NCBI RefSeq assembly: GCF_010500815.1
Contig: NZ_JAAAMG010000008.1
Coordinates: forward strand, 168,850-232,849
Direction: 5' to 3'
DNA from: Jiella pacifica
GTDB lineage: Bacteria; Pseudomonadota; Alphaproteobacteria; Rhizobiales; Rhizobiaceae
DNA: 64,000 nt
The notes below the pieces were generated by a model. The model searched no databases, was not told the DNA's origin, and worked only from the letters and a program-made list of their open reading frames with translations. Shown here one piece after another: positions 19,849 through 27,470 of this stretch. Position numbers and translations under genes: made by a program. Positions within the stretch are counted from its first letter, which is position 1. Each line of letters begins with the position of its first letter.

Positions 19849-20343
19849 TTGAGCGCCCCCAAACCGCGTCCCGCCCGCCCCGGCGAGGCGTTCTTCTCCG
19901 AGCCTTTGCCGGCGACCGACGATGCCGGCCTCGTCTTCATCGGCCGGCTGCGCTCGCCCTTCGCTGAATTCGACGGCTGCCCGAAAAACCGGCGCGCCGC
20001 GCTGGAGGCCGGGGGCGGTGGCAGCGTCGAGATCGATCGACCGTGGCGCGAGGCGCTTGCCGGGCTTTCTGTGGGCGATCACGTCTTCTGCCTCTCTTGG
20101 CTGCACGGCGCCCGCCGCGATCTTGCCTTGCAGAAGCCCCGCCATGCCGAGACGGCCCGTGGCACGTTTTCCCTTCGCTCGCCGGCGCGGCCCAATCCGA
20201 TCGGCCTGCATCTGGCGCGGATCATCGCTCTCGACCCGGAAGCCGGCATCCTGCGCCTCGACGCGATCGACGTCGTCGACGGAACGCCGCTGCTCGACAT
20301 CAAGCCCTATTTCGCCTCGGTCGACAGGCCGGCGGAAGACTGA
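19849..20343 (+). CDS. trmO: tRNA t6A37 methyltransferase TrmO (TsaA-like)
   Basis: 164 residues, the SAM-dependent TrmO/TsaA family that N6-methylates t6A37 in tRNA-Thr(GGU), tuning codon reading. Recognisable motifs are RSPARPNPIGLHLARI and the C-terminal DVVDGTPLLDIKPY. The start is TTG at 19849 with GGAG eight bases upstream; an ATG at 19844 is followed by an immediate stop, so TTG is the only start that keeps the N-terminus. Seven bases separate its stop from the DUF2293 gene, probably a two-gene operon. Confidence 0.87.
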   Translation: MSAPKPRPARPGEAFFSEPLPATDDAGLVFIGRLRSPFAEFDGCPKNRRAALEAGGGGSVEIDRPWREALAGLSVGDHVFCLSWLHGARRDLALQKPRHAETARGTFSLRSPARPNPIGLHLARIIALDPEAGILRLDAIDVVDGTPLLDIKPYFASVDRPAED

Positions 20344-20350
20344 CGGCGCC

Positions 20351-20698
20351 ATGGCGACGGAACGACAGAAGCGCATCATGCGGGCGGTGACGGCGACGAT
20401 CCCGCGGGCGCCGTTCATCGACGCCGAGGCGATCCGCGAGGCCGCCCGATCCCGGCGCATGCGCAGCCTTTCGCCGGAAACGGCGGTGTGGCTCGCGGCC
20501 GTCGCCCGCATCCGCCACGAGCATACGGACTACGACGCGCTGATGGACGACGGCTACGACCGGGACGCGGCGCGGTTCTTCGTGGCCGACGACATCAACG
20601 CCGTCCTCGATCGCTGGGGCGCCAAGCGGCTCGTCGATCCGAACGCGCCGGACGAAGACGAGAGCGCGGGTGTCGCAGAGCAATTCGCCGAAGAGTGA
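20351..20698 (+). CDS. DUF2293 protein
   Basis: 115 residues. The core from IPRAPFIDAEAIREAARSR to HTDYDALMDDGYDRDAARFFV and INAVLDRWGAKR is the DUF2293 pattern: a small, mainly helical, charged protein of unknown function in alphaproteobacteria and some fungi. The ATG at 20351 lies 7 bp after the trmO stop. The C-terminal tail is acidic. Coupling to trmO hints at, but does not show, an RNA-related role. Confidence 0.8.
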   Translation: MATERQKRIMRAVTATIPRAPFIDAEAIREAARSRRMRSLSPETAVWLAAVARIRHEHTDYDALMDDGYDRDAARFFVADDINAVLDRWGAKRLVDPNAPDEDESAGVAEQFAEE

Positions 20699-20744
20699 CG
20701 AGCCGGCCGAGCACTGGGACAGCCTGCCCGCGGATGCCCGGCGA

Positions 20745-22403
20745 TCAGGCGAAGGCCTCCGCCTTCGCTTCCCCGGCCATCGACTTTGAAAATCTGGCCA
20801 AGGACGGGCTCGAAGACCGCTCGGCGCCGGCACGAAGCCTTTCGAAGGTGGCGATGTCGACGGGCCGGGAGAGGTGGAAGCCCTGGACGAAGTCGACGGC
20901 CGGATGATACCGCCGCAGCTTCTGGAGCCGCTCTTCGGTTTCGATGCCCTCGACGACGATCGTCCGCCCGGTTGCGCGGACCATCTCGACGGCGAGGTCG
21001 AGCATCCGCGCGGCCACCGTTCCGTCCGCCGCCATGGCGAAGGACCGGTCGATCTTCACGCCGTCGACCGACAGATCGACGAGGTTCTTGATGTTGGAAT
21101 AGCCCGCCCCGAAATCGTCGATCAGGACCTTGATGCCGGAAGCCCGCAGCATGTCCACACGCGACTGCATGGTCTTGACGTCGATCGCCTCGCTTTCGAC
21201 GAGTTCCGCCACCGGAATGAAACGCTCGGAATCGGCGACGAAGTCTGAAAAGACGGCCGGAAGCCCTGGTTCCTGAAGATCGGACGGAAAGACGTTGAAG
21301 GTGACGTAGAGCGGAGCGCTTCCCGTCTCGATCTGCGAGAGTTCGCGATAGGCCCGGTCGACGACCAGACGGGTGAACTCGAGGGTGCGACGGCTCTCTT
21401 CGACGATCGGGATGAAGCAGTCGGGAAAGACGGTGCCTCCGTCGACGTCCCGCCATCGCGCAAGCACTTCGCACGCCTGGATCTCGCCCGTCTTCATGTC
21501 GACGATCGGCTGGTAGAGGCACTGGATCGTGTCCGGCCCGAGCGTTCGCAGGAAGCGCGATTTCAGCGACCACCATCGCGCAACGGCAGCTCGTACCTGG
21601 CACGCGACGCCCACAGCCGCGAGCGCGGCCAGGAATATCGTTGCCAGGACGATCGGCCAGCCCTTGGCCAGGAGTGGCAGAATCGGGGCGACGGTCGCGA
21701 CGCAGATGCCGCCCTGCGGCACGTCGCAATGAGTGCCCCGCAAGGCCGGCGACAGCGAGAAGACGTCGAGGGCATGCGCGCCGATGTTCCGGTCGTAGAT
21801 GCCGGCCTCGCCGCCGCGCGGCCAGAACGCGCCGCGGGCGTCCTCGAGCCCCCACTCGTATCGAAGCCAACTCACCGGCGGCAGATCGTCCTTCGGCTTG
21901 GGATAGAGAATCGCGAAGCGACCGAGCTTGGCGATCGAACTGACGACGCCGCTGAAACCGAGGTCCGCCATCTCCCGCTCCGCCCAAAATTCGATCGGCC
22001 CGCTCGGCCCCGACAAGGTCGTATCGGCTGCACGCAGTGGCACCGGGCTCGCCAGCCGGCCTTGCGTCACCGAACAGGCGATTCCCGCCTCGCCGACATA
22101 GGCAAATTCGTGCAACCCGTCCGGCAGCAACGCGATGCGTCGCATCTGGTCGAGGAACAACGGGCTGCAGGGCTCCGCCCTCGCATCCTTCTCCAAGAGG
22201 GCGAAAGCTTTCTGGAACCGGATCTTGCGATCGAGCAGCGGCTGCAGGATCTGCCGGCTCTCCCGCTCGAGCGCAATGACGCCGACCTCGCTGGCAAAGC
22301 CGGCGACCAAGAGGCAAAGCAGTACGAAGGCAAAAAGCCCTGCGAGAAGGGCTGCTGTTTGCTGTCGTTTCGTCGAAACGAGATTGCCGATGAACTTTGC
22401 CAT
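20745..22403 (-). CDS. CSS-motif EAL-domain c-di-GMP phosphodiesterase
   Basis: 552 residues. N-terminal helix (about residues 12-38), periplasmic CSS-type sensor with PCSPLF and later disulfide-capable cysteines, a second helix (about 240-262), then a cytoplasmic EAL domain (about 285-535). EAL residues are intact: glutamate in ACEVLARW (E-V-L in place of E-A-L), Asn in TFNVFPSDL, DDFGAGYSN, KIDRSF, VEGIETEE and QGFHLSRP. Members open c-di-GMP to pGpG; the CSS domain in E. coli relatives responds to periplasmic thiol-disulfide state. The start at 22403 is chosen because AAAAGGG sits 7 nt upstream; ATG 22436 is possible. Two CtrA-like boxes lie upstream. Confidence 0.93.
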   Translation of the reverse strand: MAKFIGNLVSTKRQQTAALLAGLFAFVLLCLLVAGFASEVGVIALERESRQILQPLLDRKIRFQKAFALLEKDARAEPCSPLFLDQMRRIALLPDGLHEFAYVGEAGIACSVTQGRLASPVPLRAADTTLSGPSGPIEFWAEREMADLGFSGVVSSIAKLGRFAILYPKPKDDLPPVSWLRYEWGLEDARGAFWPRGGEAGIYDRNIGAHALDVFSLSPALRGTHCDVPQGGICVATVAPILPLLAKGWPIVLATIFLAALAAVGVACQVRAAVARWWSLKSRFLRTLGPDTIQCLYQPIVDMKTGEIQACEVLARWRDVDGGTVFPDCFIPIVEESRRTLEFTRLVVDRAYRELSQIETGSAPLYVTFNVFPSDLQEPGLPAVFSDFVADSERFIPVAELVESEAIDVKTMQSRVDMLRASGIKVLIDDFGAGYSNIKNLVDLSVDGVKIDRSFAMAADGTVAARMLDLAVEMVRATGRTIVVEGIETEERLQKLRRYHPAVDFVQGFHLSRPVDIATFERLRAGAERSSSPSLARFSKSMAGEAKAEAFA

Positions 22404-22454
22404 TGCGACGCCCTTTTCCCTCGACGAGACAAGCATCGAACCGTCAACAGTAAA

Positions 22455-22469
22455 TTAATGTCGCATTAC
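22455..22469. promoter_or_regulatory. CtrA-like box proximal to EAL gene
   Basis: TTAA (22455-22458), seven bases, TTAC (22466-22469): seven of eight consensus positions of the CtrA site TTAA-N7-TTAA. It ends 52 bp upstream of the EAL start codon, a normal distance for an activator or repressor site near the promoter. Confidence 0.5.
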
Positions 22470-22609
22470 AATGTCGAAAAATATTTCGCTTCCGCGCTCA
22501 GTTTGAGGATAATTACATCCATGTCTTGAAAGGGTGACCAATCGATGGGACACCTTCAAGAATCAGCGTAGCGTCAGGCAGTATTTGCTGACGATAGCGG
22601 GTTGATTCC

Positions 22610-22624
22610 TTAAGGCACGCTTAA
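22610..22624. promoter_or_regulatory. Perfect CtrA-like box TTAA-N7-TTAA
   Basis: TTAA (22610-22613), GGCACGC, TTAA (22621-22624) matches the full CtrA consensus exactly. It is 207 bp from the EAL start and 361 bp from the opgG start. In a GC-rich genome such a match is uncommon by chance. Confidence 0.55.
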
Positions 22625-22984
22625 TGCGCGTTCATCGCCGATGCCGCACCCACTGATTGGGGTGAGGCGGAAGACGCGATGAATGGCCGGCGTCGGACAC
22701 CGCCAAATCCTTCGAGTGCCGAGACTGGCGGCCTTGATCCGGTCAGCCTCGACGTCATCGGCGTCGTTCTGCCACTATGCGGGCAACCCGTTGTTCCGTT
22801 AAAACTATCGGCGATTGCCGGGCGCAACGCGACGGCGACCGCCCCCTGCCGATTCCATCATCATGTTCAGTGAGTGTATACCTTCTATGCAATTATTGCC
22901 TTATCAGTGACAAAATGCGCCCCAACTTCGCGGCACAATGCGAGCAATTCAATGCCGCGAGCTTTGTAGCCAGGGACGACATTC

Positions 22985-24634
22985 ATGCATAAGCGTAGTG
23001 AATTGCCGCATGGAGCGGCTGACCCTGCAGGACGTGCCGGCCCTGCAGATCCCCCGATCTCGATCGTCCGGTCGGGCCTGAGCCGTCGCACCTTCCTCAC
23101 CGCGGCCGCTGCCCTCGGACTGTTGCCGGTCGGCGGCCGGGCCTTCGCAGAGGAGGGCCTTCTCTCCTTCGAGAACGCCAAGCCCTTCTCCTTCGACCTC
23201 CTCGCCGAGCATGCCCGGCGCATGGCCATGCAGCCCTACATCGCGCCGCAGCCGCGCGACCCCGAGGTGCTTGACCAGATCGACTTCGACGCCCACTGGA
23301 AGATCAAGTACAAGCCGGAGGCGACCTTGAAGGTCGCGGACGGCGAGGCGCCGGTCCGACTGTTCCACCTCGGCCGCTACTTCCAGCTTCCGGTCGGCAT
23401 CCACGTGGTCGATGGTGACCAGTCGCGGCGGTTGCGGTACGACCCGGCCGTTTTCGAGATGCCCGCCGACAGCCCGGCCCGCAAGCTGCCGAGGGACATC
23501 GGCTATGCCGGCCTGCGGGTGATGGCGCCCGACCAGAAGAACGACTGGCTGGCCTTTCTCGGCGCCGCCTATTTCCGCTCGTCGGGCGAACTTGACCAGT
23601 TCGGCCTGTCGGCGCGGGCCCTCGCCATCGACGTCGCCATGCCGACGCCGGAGGAGTTTCCACGCTTCACCGACTATTTCCTCGAACGTTCGACGACGCC
23701 CGGCCACGAACTCGTCATCACCTGCCTGATCGATTCGCCGCGCATGACCGGCGTCTTCCGCATGGATGTCGGCAAGCACGGACCGGTGGTGATGGACATC
23801 GACAGCCGGTTCTTCGCCCGCGGCGACATCGCGCGCCTCGGTCTTGCGCCGCTGACCTCCATGTTCTGGTTCTCCGAGACGGACAGGCCGGACCGCGTCG
23901 ACTGGCGGCCCGAGGTCCACGACAGCGACGGCCTGGCGATCCACACCGGCGGCAACGAGCGGATCTGGCGGCCTTTGAACAATCCCTCCGTCGTCCGCAC
24001 CTCGAGCTTCACCGACAAGAACCCGAAAGGCTTCGGGCTTTTGCAGCGCGATCGTGCCTTCTCCAATTACGAGGACGACGGGGTCTTCTACGAAAAGCGG
24101 CCGAGCGTCTGGATCGAGCCGAAGGGTGACTGGGGCCGAGGCGAGGTGCAACTCGTCGAAATCCCGACCGACGACGAGATCCACGACAACATCGTTACCT
24201 ACTGGATCTCCGAAAAGCCCGTAAAGAAGGGCGACGAGATCTCCCTCTCCTACCGCCTGACCTGGGCGAAGGACGAGCCGCATCCAGGCGAGGTCAGTGC
24301 CGTCACCGCCACGCGCATCGGCCGTGGCGGCATTGCCGGACAGCCGCGGCCGAAGGGTGTCGTCAAGTTCGCGGTCGATTTCGACGGTGGCTTCGTCGCC
24401 AAGCTCGATCGCCAGACCGAGGGTGTCAAGGCCGTGGTCTCGACCTCGCGCGGCGAGCTTTCCAATATCGACTGCTACTCTGTGAAGGTCGGCACCGCCT
24501 GGCGCATGACCTTCGACCTCAAGGCGGAAGACGCCGACCCGGTCGACCTTCGCGCCTATCTCAGGCGCGGCGACCAGACGCTGACGGAAACCTGGCTCTA
24601 CCAGTTCCTCCCGGATCCCGATTCCGCAGCCTGA
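22985..24634 (+). CDS. Periplasmic glucan biosynthesis protein OpgG/OpgD family
   Basis: 549 residues. A twin-arginine signal (SRRTFLTAAAALGLLPVGG, about residues 33-52) directs Tat export to the periplasm. The mature part is the MdoG family: SFDLLAEHARRMAMQPY, then WKIKYKP, FRLFHLGRYF-type strands and the C-terminal Ig-like domain. OpgG/OpgD act in synthesis or trimming of osmoregulated periplasmic beta-glucans. The Tat signal is more like OpgD than Sec-exported E. coli OpgG, but the name cannot be decided here. No opgH or cyclic glucan synthase gene is nearby. AGGGA lies 8 nt before the ATG. Confidence 0.92.
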   Translation: MHKRSELPHGAADPAGRAGPADPPISIVRSGLSRRTFLTAAAALGLLPVGGRAFAEEGLLSFENAKPFSFDLLAEHARRMAMQPYIAPQPRDPEVLDQIDFDAHWKIKYKPEATLKVADGEAPVRLFHLGRYFQLPVGIHVVDGDQSRRLRYDPAVFEMPADSPARKLPRDIGYAGLRVMAPDQKNDWLAFLGAAYFRSSGELDQFGLSARALAIDVAMPTPEEFPRFTDYFLERSTTPGHELVITCLIDSPRMTGVFRMDVGKHGPVVMDIDSRFFARGDIARLGLAPLTSMFWFSETDRPDRVDWRPEVHDSDGLAIHTGGNERIWRPLNNPSVVRTSSFTDKNPKGFGLLQRDRAFSNYEDDGVFYEKRPSVWIEPKGDWGRGEVQLVEIPTDDEIHDNIVTYWISEKPVKKGDEISLSYRLTWAKDEPHPGEVSAVTATRIGRGGIAGQPRPKGVVKFAVDFDGGFVAKLDRQTEGVKAVVSTSRGELSNIDCYSVKVGTAWRMTFDLKAEDADPVDLRAYLRRGDQTLTETWLYQFLPDPDSAA

Positions 24635-24925
24635 TCGGCCATCGCGTGGCGGTGTGACCTTCGGCGAGCCGCCACGGCGAATTCGTGCCGTCGCAGGGCG
24701 GGGGCCGGATCAACTTTCCGCGCATCGCAAAGGGCGTAAATCCTTTGTTGACGCTTCGAAAATCAGTTTCGCCGCGCGCGTCTTGCCCCTAGAATGGCAA
24801 CGGCCGATTAAACAAGTTTGCCTTATCGTCACTGCGTTGTCGAAGCCGACGCCCGGCCCTCGCTCGACCATGAATGGCCGACGCTTTCCGGGCACTGGAC
24901 GGCCTCGTCGTGCAGCCTGGGGCAG

Positions 24926-26320
24926 ATGATGCATCCGATCGCGATTCTGGGAGCCGGCATCGCCGGACTGACGGCCGCCGCCGAACTTCGGCGCCGCGGC
25001 CTCCCCGTCACCGTCTACGAGGCGGGCAAGTCGGTCGGCGGGATGATGGCCTCGTTCAAGGACTCGGCCGGGTTTACCTACGATTTCGGCGCGCATTTCG
25101 TGAACAACCGGCTGGCCGAGGCACTCGGAGCCGCCGACATCTGCCGGCCGGTCAGGCACTATGGCGAAGCGGTGCATCTCGGCGGCACCTCCTACGGCTA
25201 TCCGTTCGGCCTGATGCGTTCGCCGCGCTTCCTGCGTGGCGCGATGGCAAGCCGTTTCCGTCACCACAAGATCACAACGGCCGAGGACTGGTTCCGCCAT
25301 CACTACGGCGACGCCCTCGCCGAAGCGGTGGCAATCCCGATTGCCGAGGCCTGGTCGGGCACGGCGGCCCATAAACTCGCCCCGTCGGTCGGCGAGAAGA
25401 TGGCCAACGGTGCGCTCAAGACCCTCTACCTCAAGGCCGCCGCGCGCTTCACCGGACGCGCCGTGTGCATCGGCTATTCCCACGAGCGCCCCGAACATGC
25501 CGGCATCTACCACGTCTATCCCGAGGGCGGCATCGCGCGGCTCCTGGAGCCGACGCTCGCGCAGATCCGCGATCTGGTGAAACTCGAATCGCCGGTGGAG
25601 AAGATTCTCGTCGAGGACGGCGCGGTCCGCGGCTTGCGCGTCCGCGGCGAGACGGTCGAGGCTTCGGCGGTCATCTCGACCGCTCCGGTGAACGTCCTGC
25701 CGAAGCTCGTCGAGGGCTCGACCGCGCTCGATCATCTCACCCGTTTTCGATACCGGCCGATGATCTTCGTCAATCTGCACTTCGACGGCCGTCATCACCT
25801 ACCGGACACCATGCTCTGGGTGCCCGATCGTTCGATGCCGTTCTTCCGGCTGACCGAGACGCCGATTTCGATGCCGTGGCTCGCGCCGGAAGGAAAGACG
25901 CTCATCACCGCCGACATCGGCTGCGCGGTCGGCGACGAACGCTGGACGATGCCGGACGACGCGCTGGCCGCTCTCTGCCTCGACGGCATCTGCGCGATCT
26001 ATCCGCATCTGCGCGGCAAACATCTCGGCGCCGGCGGGATCATGAGGACGCCCGTCTCCTATCCCGTCTACCGGCTCGACTATGAGGAAGATCGTCGGCG
26101 CTTCGCCCGTTCCACCGGCATCGACGGGCTTTGGAGCATCGGCCGGAACGGCGAGTTCGCCCACATCCTGATGGAGGACGTCCATTGCCGGACGCTGAAG
26201 CGGATGGACGAGGTCGCCGACTACGTCTGCCCGTCCTCCTCGACTGATCGAGCCGTTGCCGACCTCAAGAGAATGGGCCGGCTGATGGCGAGCGAACGCG
26301 GTACGACGGAGGCGGCCTGA
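24926..26320 (+). CDS. FAD-dependent amine-oxidase/protoporphyrinogen-oxidase-like protein
   Basis: 464 residues. The N-terminal dinucleotide-binding motif is AILGAGIAGLTAAAELRRRG followed by VTVYEAGKSVGGMMASF, the FAD-binding pattern of the flavin amine oxidase superfamily; the C-terminal WSIGRNGEFAHILMEDVHC completes the flavin site. Related bacterial proteins include protoporphyrinogen oxidase-like and UDP-galactopyranose mutase-like enzymes that act on sugars or carotenoid-type lipids. Substrate unknown. The start is placed at ATG 24926 (a second ATG follows at once); a frame opens at 24818 but the extra residues are not conserved in type. Confidence 0.8.
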   Translation: MMHPIAILGAGIAGLTAAAELRRRGLPVTVYEAGKSVGGMMASFKDSAGFTYDFGAHFVNNRLAEALGAADICRPVRHYGEAVHLGGTSYGYPFGLMRSPRFLRGAMASRFRHHKITTAEDWFRHHYGDALAEAVAIPIAEAWSGTAAHKLAPSVGEKMANGALKTLYLKAAARFTGRAVCIGYSHERPEHAGIYHVYPEGGIARLLEPTLAQIRDLVKLESPVEKILVEDGAVRGLRVRGETVEASAVISTAPVNVLPKLVEGSTALDHLTRFRYRPMIFVNLHFDGRHHLPDTMLWVPDRSMPFFRLTETPISMPWLAPEGKTLITADIGCAVGDERWTMPDDALAALCLDGICAIYPHLRGKHLGAGGIMRTPVSYPVYRLDYEEDRRRFARSTGIDGLWSIGRNGEFAHILMEDVHCRTLKRMDEVADYVCPSSSTDRAVADLKRMGRLMASERGTTEAA

Positions 26321-26371
26321 CAGCGGTCAGCGGCTTCCGCCTTCAGGCCATATCGCCCGACGGCTTCGCGC

Positions 26372-26400
26372 CGGTCACGCGTGTGTCATGCGCCTGTCAC
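26372..26400 (+). promoter_or_regulatory. Triple Pho-box-like direct repeat
   Basis: Three 7-mers at exact 11-bp spacing: CGGTCAC (26372-26378), GTGTCAT (26383-26389), CTGTCAC (26394-26400). The PhoB half-site consensus is CTGTCAT with 4-bp spacers. GTTACT nine bases downstream may be the -10. It lies 80 bp before the substrate-binding protein start. Confidence 0.65.
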
Positions 26401-26479
26401 GACGCAGCGGTTACTCCGCAGGTTCGAACGGTGCTATGCCCCAGGCGCCGATCCCGAACCGACCCGGAGAGCCTTTTCC

Positions 26480-27463
26480 ATGATCCGCAAAACCAGCCTC
26501 CTCGCCGTCTCGCTGGCGGCGCTTTTCGCAGCCGCCCCGGCCCTTGCCGCCTCGGGCAAGCTCGTTCTCTACACCAGCCAGCCGAACGAGGACGCCCAGG
26601 CGACCGTCGACGCCTTCGAGAAGGCCAATCCCGACGTCGACGTCGAGTGGGTGCGCGACGGCACCACCAAGGTGATGGCGAAGCTGCAGGCCGAGTTCGC
26701 CGCCGGCAACCCGCAGCCGGACCTCCTCCTCATCGCCGACAGCGTCACCATGGCCGGCCTGAAGCGCGACGACCGCCTGATGGCCTACGAGGACGCCGAC
26801 ACCACCGGCTTCGAGGACGGTCTCTACGACAAGGACAAGACCTATTTCTCGACCAAGTTGATCACCACCGGCATCGTCAACAACACCCGCGCCGAAATGA
26901 CGCCGACCTCCTGGAAGGACCTCACCAAGGAGGAGGCGAAAGGCCAGGTGACGATGCCGAGCCCGCTGACCTCCGGCGCCGCCCTCGTCCATCTGGCGGC
27001 GATCACCCAGAACCCCGATCTCGGCTGGACCTATGTCGAGGCGCTCGCCGAGAACGGCGCGACGGCGGCCGGCGGCAATGGCGGCATCCTGAAGGCCGTC
27101 GCCGGCGGCCAGACCGCCTATGGCGTCATCGTCGACTATCTGCCGATCCGCGAGGCGGCCAAGGGTTCGCCGGTCAAATTCGTCTTCCCAACCGAAGGCG
27201 TCTCGGCGGTCACCGAGCCGGTGGCGATCCTGAAGACTGCCAAGAACCCGGAAGCCGCCAAGGCATTCGTCGACTTCCTTCTCTCCGAGGAGGGCCAGAA
27301 GCTCGCTTCCACCCAGGGCTATCTGCCGGCCCGCGAAGGCGTCGAGCCGCCGGCGGGCTTTCCCTCGCGCGATCAGATCAAGCTGATGCCCTTCGACGCC
27401 GATCAGGCGCTCGCCGACGCGGAGGAGAACAAGAAGCGCTTCTCCGAGATCTTCGGCGGCTGA
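26480..27463 (+). CDS. ABC transporter substrate-binding protein, aminoethylphosphonate/iron type
   Basis: 327 residues, periplasmic binding protein. A Sec signal peptide (MIRKTSLLAVSLAALFAAAPALA, cleaved before ASG) precedes a type II binding fold: LVLYTSQPNEDAQATVDAFEKANP, DLLLIADS, YFSTKLITTGIVNNTR and VTMPSPLTSGAALVHL. This cluster of the Fbp/AfuA superfamily includes both ferric-iron and 2-aminoethylphosphonate (AepX/PhnS2) binders. The Tyr pair expected for Fe3+ binding is not evident, and the Pho-box-like repeat upstream argues for a phosphonate. CGGAGAG precedes the ATG at 26480. The permease follows after 7 bp. Confidence 0.88.
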   Translation: MIRKTSLLAVSLAALFAAAPALAASGKLVLYTSQPNEDAQATVDAFEKANPDVDVEWVRDGTTKVMAKLQAEFAAGNPQPDLLLIADSVTMAGLKRDDRLMAYEDADTTGFEDGLYDKDKTYFSTKLITTGIVNNTRAEMTPTSWKDLTKEEAKGQVTMPSPLTSGAALVHLAAITQNPDLGWTYVEALAENGATAAGGNGGILKAVAGGQTAYGVIVDYLPIREAAKGSPVKFVFPTEGVSAVTEPVAILKTAKNPEAAKAFVDFLLSEEGQKLASTQGYLPAREGVEPPAGFPSRDQIKLMPFDADQALADAEENKKRFSEIFGG

Positions 27464-27470
27464 CGACATC

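Larger units (their letters stand above)
22404..22984. other. Long AT-richer intergenic region between EAL gene and opgG
   Basis: 581 bp between divergent genes, with no supported coding frame. It carries the promoters of both, two CtrA-like boxes (22455-22469 and 22610-22624) and AT-rich stretches near 22450-22500 and 22880-22920. No intrinsic terminator or recognised riboswitch was seen. Confidence 0.6.
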
